From positions 2,294,001 to 2,358,000 of the forward strand of contig JAQOOI010000021.1 in assembly GCA_028554645.1 (NCBI GenBank): a stretch of 64,000 nt of DNA, in the 5' to 3' direction. The notes beneath the pieces are model-generated. The model searched no databases, had not been told where the DNA came from, and saw only the letters and a list, made by a program, of their open reading frames with translations. The stretch comes from Omphalotus guepiniiformis. Its lineage: Eukaryota > Basidiomycota > Agaricomycetes > Agaricales > Omphalotaceae. Both the position numbers and the translations under genes were made by a program. Of this stretch, positions 1 to 8,449 are shown one piece after another (the first letter of the stretch is position 1; each line of letters opens with the position of its first letter).

Positions 1-432
1 CTTCAGGAGCAGTGTCGGACATGTCTTCATGTATCGGTAAAACTCCCGGCATTGTGGAAGTTTGACGAGTCGGAGTTACCGGAGGATTTCGAAAACCAGG
101 CAAATGACCTGGTGAAAATAATGTTGATAAAACCGGAGGTTGTTGAGAAAGGCGTGAGCCTCGGCTTGGTGAGACGAATTTGCTTGCGCGAACTGAGTAA
201 AGACCGGATCTCCGCCGCTCACGAAGAGCATTGGGATCGCGACCTTGGTAAAATGGTGCGTGAGACTGTGAAGCCTCAAGTAAGGGGTTTGTAGGATGTT
301 GTGACATGATCAATAGCAGCACAGAGAAGAGTTTTAAATACTGTTAAGTACGTGCGGACTAGAGACGGTAAGAGTGCGAGGACCTCCGAGGAGGTCCGAG
401 AGAAGGAGTTCGAAAGGAACAAGACAAGATAA
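1..432 (+). CDS. 3' end of an unrecognised spliced gene (partial)
   Basis: The frame is open from the first base of the window to a splice donor (CAA/GTAAGG) at 280. A 45-bp intron (280-324, ending ACAG) rejoins the same phase at 325 and the frame stops at TAA 430-432. Exon 1 gives a charged, helix-rich segment (ELPEDFENQANDLVKIM and onwards); exon 2 adds a basic tail ending EFERNKTR. That a 45-bp intron joins two open frames exactly in phase is the main support. I do not recognise the family. The region is rich in CCGGAG words, so it could be an accessory gene of yet another gypsy family, but I could not align it with the X or Y proteins described below. The 5' part lies outside the window. 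Confidence 0.35.
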
Positions 433-880
433 ACCAGGAGCTCCGAATTGCTCCGGCAACAAGACTTCACCCGGTAGGCAGTATTATTTCGATACTGCCC
501 TCCGTGCTGCACCCGGATTGGAAGTCCGAGGAGAGATGAGAGTTCAGACGAGAAATTCAAGATAGTAGTCCGGAGACTAATTTGATTTAAAACTAAAGTA
601 TATACAGTATAAGCGTGAAGTATTTATATGAGTATTCTACCGGAGATACTCGGAGTAATAAAACAATAGTGTGAGAAGAATGAAACTAAAGAACAATAAG
701 AACATGGAACGTCGGCGACGTTCGGATGTCCGGAGTGGAAAAGAATAATAAAAGCGAATAGGAAAGCGTGAATTTGTAAAGTGAACCATATGGAAAGATT
801 GAATAGATGTCAGGAAGAAGAAATCAAAGAAGTTCTAGAAACCGGAGGTCTGACCCGGAGTTCCGGCGCATAGCCGTAAC
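433..880. other. AT-rich stretch without a recognisable gene
   Basis: No convincing coding frame. CCGGAG-type words recur (near 570, 641, 731, 841 and 853) in otherwise AT-rich DNA. Homology to family B begins abruptly at 881, so 880/881 is an insertion or deletion junction. I see no TG...CA terminus there that would define an LTR. Confidence 0.4.
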
Positions 881-2660
881 ACTCGAGGTGGTTACTTGCA
901 GGAAGTTGCAAAGTCAATAGACAACTTTGAGGACGATTTGCAAGAAGCTCTTGAAGAAGAACATCACTTGAATTCCATTAGAGAGCTGTTAGCAACTCAA
1001 CATCCAGTATCTAACTCGATGTTGCAGTTTGCACAGACCTTGGTTATACCTGAAGGAGGTACTGAATGGAGACATGAACACCCATATAGAGAGGATCACA
1101 GATCTGCATCTACAAAGGAACTGGATGAACAACTAGACCTAATCAAAGATTGGTACCTGCAGGGCAATCAGCCTCTAGCTCACCTAGGTGAGACTGCTAT
1201 GAAAAAGTTCATTTCCAGGGCTGTAAAGTTCTTTGTAGACAGAGATGGTAGACTCTATAGAAGGAATGATGATACAGGAGGCCAGCATAGACTGGTTGTG
1301 CCTAAAGAGAAAAGGATGTACATGATGCATGCTGCTCATGACCATCTGGGACATAAAGGAATGTTTGCAACAAAAGCTCTCATAGAGAAGCGTTTTTGGT
1401 GGCCAGATTTGAATGGAGATGTCAATTGGTTTGTCAAATCCTGCCAAATCTGCCAGAACCGAAAATTAGAATTGTTGAAGATTCCTCCCACTCTTACACA
1501 CACTCCCTCCCTGTTTCAGAAGATTCATGTAGATGTGTTCAAAGTATCACCTCCAAGTAATGGTTGCAAGGATGTTGTACATGGCAGATGTGCACTCTCA
1601 TCCTGGTCTGAGGGAAGAGCCTTAAGATCTGACAATGCTAGATCATTGGGAGAATGGTTCTTTGATGATATTATATGCAGATGGGGATGTCCTGATGAAG
1701 TAGTAACTGATAATGCACCCCAGATGCGAGCTATGCTTAAATGGCTAGAAGATAAATATGGAATTAAAGGAATTACTATATCTCCTTACAATTCCCAAGC
1801 AAATGGCAAGATTGAGAGAGCCCACTTTGACATTAGAACTGCCTTGGCAAAAGCTACAGGTGGAGATCTAAAGAGATGGTGGTGGTTTCTCAAACATGTC
1901 TTCTGGGCAGATAGAATTACAGCTAGAAAAGGACTTGGATGTTCACCATACTTCCTTGTTACTGGAGCTGAACCTATCCTACCCTTGGATATTGTTGAAT
2001 CTACATGGTTAGTAAAACTTCCAGATAGAATCTTGACATAAGAGGAACTCATTGGCTATAGGGCACAAGCTCTAGCTAAGCATAGAACCCATGTGCAGGA
2101 GATGATATCTAGAATTGGTACAACCAAGAAAGAGACTCTTAGACAATATGAAGAAGAATACAGAAATGTTATCAGAGACTTTGATTTCAAACCTGGTACA
2201 CTTATACAAGTCAGAAATACACAAGTTGAGAAGAACTTGGACAGAAAGATGTATCCTAGATACCTGGGACCCATGATTGTAATAAGGAGAACCAAAGGGG
2301 GATCCTACATTGTGGCCCAGATGGATGGTACAGTACTCAGAGAAAAGGGTTGCGGCCTTCAGAGTACTACCCCATGTAGCTAGATATGAACCAATTGAAC
2401 TGCCTGAGAACATTCATGAACTTATAGACTTGACTAGTGAACAGCTAGAAGAGATGGTCAATGATAACAATGAGTTAGACCCTGAACTTGAGAGAGATTA
2501 CATCTTTGACAGTATTCCTCAACTGAGAATTCCTGCTGAAGATGAAGATCTTGATGAGTCCAGTGATGAAGAACTACAATCTGCAAACAATGCAGATGAA
2601 GAAGAACCAGATTGGGACGCTCCAGTCCAGACCAGGTCTCAATCTTCACAAAATAAATGA
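881..2660 (+). pseudogene. pol fragment (RNase H-integrase linker, integrase, C-terminal tail) of element B'
   Basis: This is the integrase half of a gypsy polyprotein, matching element B residue for residue over long stretches. The HHCC zinc domain is visible around 1330-1460 (HDHLGHKG followed by CQICQ). The catalytic core follows, with the first Asp in HVDVFKV, the second in VTDNAPQ and the Glu in NGKIERAHFD. Next come a GPY/F-like module ([17 protein letters not shown]) and an acidic tail. It is dead: TAT to TAA creates a stop at 2039-2041, and one extra G near 2346 (AAAAGGGTTGC against AAAAGGTTGC in B) shifts the frame. Protease, RT and RNase H are absent because homology starts only at 881. 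Confidence 0.92.
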
Positions 2661-2663
2661 TAA

Positions 2664-2861
2664 ACACACTATATTTGAACAAAGTAAGAGATAGACACTG
2701 AAAAGTGACTACCTAACTGCAGATGAAAGTAAAAAGTGGGTAACAGTAGTTTGCACTACTAAGATAAACATAAAGGGTGTTTGAGGATGTCCTATACGAT
2801 GTACCAATACCGTGTAAACTGCCTATAAATGATACTGAGATGGCCAGATGTAACATTAAAG
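2664..2861. other. spacer between pol and antisense gene X in B'
   Basis: Short spacer where the convergent pol and X transcripts must end. No gene is seen. It is nearly identical to the same interval in B (60199-60399). Confidence 0.5.
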
Positions 2862-4264
2862 TCAGAGAATGTCTGCAGATGGAAATGCATGGAAAGGAGC
2901 TGGATCATCAGCAGTACCTGGACCAGACTCCAAGGGACTCTGATTGGCCCTGTAAGCCTTCTCCTTCTGTCTTCGGAGCAATTCCAGACGGGAAAACTCC
3001 TTGTAGGCGAATCTGTACTGAGAGTGATGGTACTGAATGGCATGTTGATGAACACTGAGTTCTGTCTTCAAGAAGTTGGAAATTGATTGAAGAACCTCAG
3101 GAGAGAAGTGGTCCAAGTCCATGAAAGGGAACAAAGCAGTGATACGAGTCACAATCTCTTCTCCACTCTCCCGGAGTTTGCGCTCATCTGCAGGATAATT
3201 GAGTTAGATACTCGAAAAAGCCGCAGATTGGGTGACTACTCACAGTCTGTCTCCTCTCTAAGGTTGACGATTGGGTTCTCAATACGAGGCTTCTTCATGA
3301 CAATCACCTTGTGGGGCTCGGGAATAGGTTCATTCTACACGAACATTTATAGTCAGTACATGAAACTGCATGAATATCTCCAGATGGAACTAAAAACTTA
3401 CATCTTTGGGTCCAACTGAGGTAGCCTGCAAAGTTACCATGGTACATCAGTCTAGAAAAACGAATGAACAGTTCTGAACATAAATCTGCTTACCCTTGGA
3501 GAAGTGATTACTACTTTTTCCTTGGAAGACTTATGAACTGTGGTAGTAGTGGAAGAACCTTTGGTCTTGTCCTTGCTAGAGTCCTTGTTATCCTTATTGG
3601 GAGCGTGGATCGACGCAGAGAGCCCAAGATAAGGTCCATCTGCCATCTGAGAAAAGAAAGACCATGTTGGGATTTGAGTTAGATACTCAGTAACCAAGGA
3701 GTTAGATACTTACAGTAACGTCTCCGTCACCAGTAATGACCTCAATCTCTTCATCGTCATCATCATCATCCTCAATAAGTTCGGGAGTTTTTAGCTGGCT
3801 ACACACCGATAGGCAGTTAGATACTCGAAATGAGAGGGATGGTCAATAAAAACGTACTTTGCACTTCTTAGACCCACTAAGAGTCTCTCTGCGCTTTGCC
3901 AAGTCGTCCCGGAAAGCTTTAATGGCGGAGAAAGTGTCAGGTTCACCTACAGATGGGAACTTCTTGACTGCATCTGCGACCAGATTGACACCTTTGTCGA
4001 ACAAAGTGAACGCTTCCTCGGACTTAGCAACCGCATATGCAGGCAGAGACTTCTTCTGTAATAAGAAATTAAGTTAGATACTGGAGCTGGAATCAAAGAT
4101 TGAACATTTACAAGATGGCTTGCAAGGGCTGTAATAAGCATCCCAAGCAGTTCAGTATCTGCATCTTTGGCCTCCATGGCTCCAGTAGCACGAGAAAGAT
4201 ATCGTTGCGTTGTGGCAACCCACTCAGGACGCTCAGGCCAAGTCTTGGGACCTTTAGGGGCCAT
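2862..4264 (-). pseudogene. antisense accessory gene X of element B' (frameshifted)
   Basis: Copy of the spliced X gene of element B (60400-61793), antisense to pol. The start is MAPKGPKTWPERPEW at 4264; the last exon (3187-2862) carries the conserved core FPFMDLDHFSPEVLQSI. Exons, splice sites and phases can be followed as in B, with introns of about 55-65 bp. An extra T in a T run (3788-3792, five T against four in B) breaks the frame at the start of exon 3, ahead of the acidic EDDDDDDEE stretch, so a full-length product is unlikely. A TATAAAAG box on the - strand (4360-4367) lies about 95-100 bp upstream of the ATG. Several introns contain the word AGTTAGATACT (on the + strand). The function is unknown. 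Confidence 0.7.
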
Positions 4265-4458
4265 AACTGTAAAATATAGAGATAGAGAAATGATAAAAGT
4301 GGAAGGGTTGTAGAACCAAGTGATAGATGGTGCTGAGTCGTTCTGAATCTGCGCTGCACCTTTTATATCTGGTCTACCCCGTCTAAATCTGCAAGTTGGT
4401 CATTACTTCTATGCTGTTCAAACAGGCACAATGAGGCCTAGCCAGCGTAGCAGATTGA

Positions 4459-4500
4459 TCAACAGGGACGTTGAAGTTAATTTTACTTGGGGGGAGAGAG
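4459..4500 (+). promoter_or_regulatory. internal hairpin plus polypurine tract of B'
   Basis: TCAAC (4459-4463), loop AGGGAC, GTTGA (4470-4474) form a 5-bp stem. It is followed by the purine tract ATTTTACTTGGGGGGAGAG (4480-4498). The same hairpin-tract pair stands before the 3' LTR (24140-24173). It lies between genes X and Y, about 200 bp upstream of the X start, so it may be an internal plus-strand primer, part of the antisense promoter, or both. Confidence 0.55.
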
Positions 4501-5084
4501 CACACAAATTTACAAGGCCAAAAATTTTGAATTTTTGAAATTTCAAATATCTCAAATCTGGAGATCTAGACAGCTTTGACCACAGAGGACTTAGCCGAAT
4601 AGCATTGCCGAGTAATCGAAAGCTCTCAACCTTGACAGAAAGGACTTATTAAATTCAATGTATCCTCAAAAAGAAATGATACTTATTGAAAATTGTGGGC
4701 TTAAGTCATTTAAAGAATTGTTTCCCTCTCGAATCGAGTTAGATACTCAATTTGAAGGAGACTCTCAAACTGATTTCTTATGTTTCACACCAGATTCATA
4801 CCAAGAAAAACGAAACCTATATTTTGAGCATGAAAGCTCAGTACTACTATGAAGATACTTCGACCTATACTACTATAAAGTAAGTACAGGGAGTATCTGG
4901 GAAAAAGCGATGTATAAAAATTTTTATATATTTGGGCAACCTGATGTGTTGAACACCAAGGCTACCCGCGACGAAATGCAAATGGATACGGCAGGTCCCA
5001 GCCAAGCGAAGAAAGCGACAGATCTGTGAGAATTGGGCTGAGAGATGGAGAAAGTAAAGGAATAGAGGGGTACAAACTATGCGT
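4501..5084. other. noncoding part of B' between X promoter and gene Y
   Basis: No supported gene. It contains one AGTTAGATACT word (4736-4748) and matches 62027-62612 of element B. Element A inserted at its right end, duplicating GCGT (5081-5084). Confidence 0.5.
5081..5084. other. left target-site duplication of element A (GCGT)
   Basis: GCGT precedes the left LTR and is repeated at 21316-21319 after the right LTR. The empty site in element B reads ACTATGCGTGCACCCG with a single GCGT. Confidence 0.9.
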
Positions 5085-6460
5085 TGATGCGCCGATTTTC
5101 GGCACCTGCATTAAATGCCAGGTGATTAGTCATTTTAGGCATTTGCAGTGAGGTATTAGAGGGTTGAAAGGTGCCCGCCTTGTCAATCAAAATGTGTTGT
5201 GATTTGAGTAATAAAGCATGTTCTATTACCTACGGTACAACATGTGTATCAAGGTTCTAGGCTAGTCAGTACAGTTGTGATGTAGAGAATTGTTCAATAG
5301 CCATCCACTGTTGAATCAGACTCACCCAATCTCGTAACGAGAACTCTGACATCACAACGTCAATTGCATCATATAACTATTAGGGGAACATCTTCCTCCG
5401 GTCAATAAAGAATAAAAACCCGGCGGAAACTAAAAATGGATGGAACGCGAAATAGAGTCGAAATAATGGATCTAGAATAGTTTTGGGGTATTTACTCCTT
5501 AATTAATCGCCAGGAACAAAAGTTGATCGAGGAAATTTGCTTCGATTAATTGTCCGGTGAAAATTGCTTGACAAGAAACCGGTTAGGAGGTGTAAAAACT
5601 CGATCAGTAAAATTTCTCGGAATACTACTGAATTGAAGGAGTTCCTTTAACAAAACAATGTGATACTTTGAGGGGTATAGTTTCTATCAGGTGATTAATC
5701 CTATGGAACCCGGATGCCCGAGAAATGTCAAGGAAATCCGTAAAAATGAAATAAAGGGGCTGAATATTGCCTATAATAAAAATAATGGAATTAAAACGCA
5801 TTTTTGAGGTTTGCCTCATAAAATAGACCTATACAAGTAATAATGGACATACTTGGCACAGATACTTACAACCTACATACACGGATATAGGTATATATAT
5901 AAAACAGGACAGTTTAGCTATAATTTCCGTTTTTATTAATTTTGGACTGGCAGTATGTATAAAAGGGCAGTAACCTGGAGAGAGAAAATCCAGGAGAGTA
6001 CCATAGAGTCACAGGGTCACTGGGGATCGTCTTTATAACGTGAATCGTGCCTGTGAAGGGAAATCCTACCAAAAACATAAAGTTGCCCTGGTCTGTTTAT
6101 AGTCCGGTGTTTATTGCGATATTGTATAAAGATCATTGTTGGTTGAATTGAACTGGTTGTGTTATTGGAATTGGTTGTTTGATCTTGTGGTCAATTGGTT
6201 GTGATTGTGCAGTGAACACCTGTCTTGTTCAAAACCGTCTTGTGCTACTTTTTGCCTTAGTGCATTTTAAAAGCTCAGCTATAAAGTTCTTGTGATAAAG
6301 ATATAAAGTTCTAATAAAGAAGCCATAAGTTTGGTCGTGCGGAACCTTCGACAACGCCCCCTCAGACTCGCACCTTTCGAGTGACTTGGTTGTTTTGGTT
6401 GTTTTTGGGTTTTTGTTCATTAGCCCTTTAGCAGTTCATTTCCCCGATTCATTCTCATCA
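5085..6460 (+). repeat. 5' LTR of element A
   Basis: 1376 bp, TGATGCGCC...TTCTCATCA, directly followed by the primer-binding region. It matches the 3' LTR (19940-21315) with only three differences that I could see: G/A near 5447, 5677 and 5799, two of them in CpG. A TATAAAAG box lies at 5958-5965. CCGG words occur at about 5398, 5423, 5553, 5581, 5711 and 6104. Confidence 0.95.
5958..5965 (+). promoter_or_regulatory. TATA box of element A LTR
   Basis: TATAAAAG followed by GGCAG, about 500 bp before the LTR end. It is the best core-promoter candidate for the genomic transcript and is identical at 20813-20820 in the 3' LTR. Confidence 0.5.
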
Positions 6461-6480
6461 TCTGGAGCCCACCGCGAGGG
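6461..6480 (+). promoter_or_regulatory. putative primer-binding site of element A
   Basis: TC followed by TGGAGCCCACCGCGAGGG immediately after the LTR. The same 20 bases follow the 5' LTR of element B (52630-52649), although the LTRs are unrelated in sequence. A matching primer would end CCTCGCGGTGGGCTCCA-3'. I could not assign it to a particular tRNA. Confidence 0.7.
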
Positions 6481-6634
6481 TCAAAAGTACAAATTGACTT
6501 CGTGAGGGACGAATTCGTGGCTTTCTAACGGAATTTTACCGTTTGAATTACAAGGAGATTTGTGTTGTGCAATAAAGTACTGTTTTGTTCTATACAGTGC
6601 TACATAGAGCTTTTGCTTTAATTTTGGATTGTGA

Positions 6635-8449
6635 AGTTCACTGGTCAAAATTAGTGGACCTAGCAAACCTAAACCAAAACGTCAGACAAAGAATTCCCAA
6701 AGAGCTGGTGAAGAAGTTTTAAACTTTCAATCCAGATCTTCTACAAGAGAAAGAAGTGTTACTAGTTCCGCATCTAAGGGCAAAGGGAAATCAGTACCAG
6801 AGCCTGAAAGTGTTGATCCAGTATTACCTGGTTCTTTTGTTCTGTCATCTGACAATAATTGGGAGTTCATACCCGGTGAATTTGATCGTTTACGTCCGCC
6901 TAAATCTACTGTTGGATTTGGAAAGTCTTATAGGCTACCTGCTTCAGCACAAAAATCTAAAAAGAGTTTCAGAGAAGTTACTACTATGCCTGCTACTAGT
7001 ACTACTGGTGCTGGTCCAAGTAGAGGAGATGATGATATACCCAGAAACAATGATAATACAAGGACAACTTTGGTGGGAGTTCATGAACTTTCCCCAGAAG
7101 CATTGAAGGAAATCCAGAATGATAAGCTTCCTAAGAAATCAAAAATGGCACCTATCTTTGACCATGTAGATCCTGGCAGTTTGATAAGCTGGTTGGAACA
7201 AGTGGAAGAAATATTCCTGAAAATGGGAATTAAAAATGATGCAGCAAAGATTTACTTAGCTACAGACTGGATGACTCATGATATAAAGAAAAGGGTTGAA
7301 GCTTACCCTGAAACAAAAAGTAGAAAGTGGGGAACATTCAAAGATGCTTTGAAACAAAACTTTCCAGAGTCTTCTTTAGAAGAAGGAGGTTCTCTGACCA
7401 AGTTAAGAAAGTTAAATTCAGAGTATGCATATATTCCGTTGAAGAACTTTGATAAGTTCTTCAAGTTCAAAAGGCTGTTTGAATATGAGTATAAGAAAGC
7501 TGCAAAGCCACCTGCTGTTATCTCTAACTTAGAGGCAGTAACTCTGTTTGGCAGATCCTTAGAACCTGCTTTCTGGGATAAAGTAAAGGATAGACTGGAA
7601 AAGACTTATATAGCTACTCCAGATAATCCTAGAAGAAGGGAAGACAAGTATCCTATTGAGGATGTGATAGCTGCTGCTGCCCACATCTGTGAGAATAACA
7701 TGGATGATGGTTTTGCAATAGTCGGCATGTCTCTAGCTTCTGAAACAGAAAGAGAAAGAAGTTACACACCTTTTAATATTAAAAGGGAGAATGTTGAGAA
7801 AAATGAATTTGAAAGAAAGATTGCTGATACAATGGATAGGCATGAAGTTGCCTTGAAACAGGTGCAATCTAGATTTGAAGAGAATCAAGCTACCTTGATC
7901 TCTCAAGTTCAAAAAGTTCTTGCAGAAACATTAGGTGGTAACAATGGTATGAATATACCACACATGCAATCTATTGCTATGGGTCAGAACCGTGGTAATA
8001 GATATGCAAACCCACAAGGACCTACAGAATATTCTTGTTATTTCTGTGGTGAGAAAGGGCATATTGCTACAAATTGTCCTCACCAGAAATCACAGTTTGA
8101 GAAGGGATATTTAGTTAGGAATGCAAGAGGAATGATAGTCATGAAAGATGGACAAGTTGCTCCATCTGGTGATATGAATTCTTCTAGAAAGGACAAAATT
8201 GAAGCTATTGCTAAACAAAAAGGTTGGGATAAGGAAGTTGGCAAAAATGCCTTCATCTTTGCAGAAGAAAGTGACATGGGATATAATATGCCTAGTGGAC
8301 CTTCTGAATCTCAACATAATAGTTTTGATATGTCAGTCTTTACCAACACCTTGTTGAAGATTTCAGAAAGATTGGACAGAATTGAAAATCAGGATAAAAG
8401 CCAGACTTCAAATGGTCAGGCTTCTTACTTGAGCCAGTCGGGAAACTAA
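6635..8449 (+). CDS. gag: gag of element A (capsid/nucleocapsid), with ATG-less N-terminal extension
   Basis: Structural polyprotein that packages the element RNA. The frame is open from 6635; its first ATG is 6986 (487 aa from there). The upstream 117 codons are clearly coding, because LVKIS and TKNSQRAG match LVKIS and TKNSERAG at the same place in element B, yet no ATG in any frame occurs between the LTR end and 6986. Domains from the ATG: capsid-like core (about residues 40-230, with LPKKSKMAPIFD and the region around NFPESS), a linker, and a CCHC zinc knuckle CYFCGEKGHIATNC at 351-364. It ends at TAA 8447-8449, directly preceded by the slippery heptamer GGGAAAC. Confidence 0.9.
   Translation, partial: SSLVKISGPSKPKPKRQTKNSQRAGEEVLNFQSRSSTRERSVTSSASKGKGKSVPEPESVDPVLPGSFVLSSDNNWEFIPGEFDRLRPPKSTVGFGKSYRLPASAQKSKKSFREVTTMPATSTTGAGPSRGDDDIPRNNDNTRTTLVGVHELSPEALKEIQNDKLPKKSKMAPIFDHVDPGSLISWLEQVEEIFLKMGIKNDAAKIYLATDWMTHDIKKRVEAYPETKSRKWGTFKDALKQNFPESSLEEGGSLTKLRKLNSEYAYIPLKNFDKFFKFKRLFEYEYKKAAKPPAVISNLEAVTLFGRSLEPAFWDKVKDRLEKTYIATPDNPRRREDKYPIEDVIAAAAHICENNMDDGFAIVGMSLASETERERSYTPFNIKRENVEKNEFERKIADTMDRHEVALKQVQSRFEENQATLISQVQKVLAETLGGNNGMNIPHMQSIAMGQNRGNRYANPQGPTEYSCYFCGEKGHIATNCPHQKSQFEKGYLVRNARGMIVMKDGQVAPSGDMNSSRKDKIEAIAKQKGWDKEVGKNAFIFAEESDMGYNMPSGPSESQHNSFDMSVFTNTLLKISERLDRIENQDKSQTSNGQASYLSQSGN
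8440..8446 (+). promoter_or_regulatory. -1 ribosomal frameshift site, gag to protease (element A)
   Basis: G GGA AAC read in the gag frame, immediately before TAA. This is a canonical X XXY YYZ heptamer. After slippage the next codon is CTA (8446-8448), which runs open into the protease frame. Confidence 0.75.

Noticed and set aside
896..2041. Treating the integrase frame as an intact gene
   Set aside because: Comparison with element B shows it starts in the middle of pol and ends at a TAT-to-TAA change, followed by a frameshift.
6756..7106. 116-aa frame overlapping gag of element A
   Set aside because: It lies in another frame over the ATG-less but conserved gag extension and is Leu/Val-rich without homology; it is a shadow of gag.
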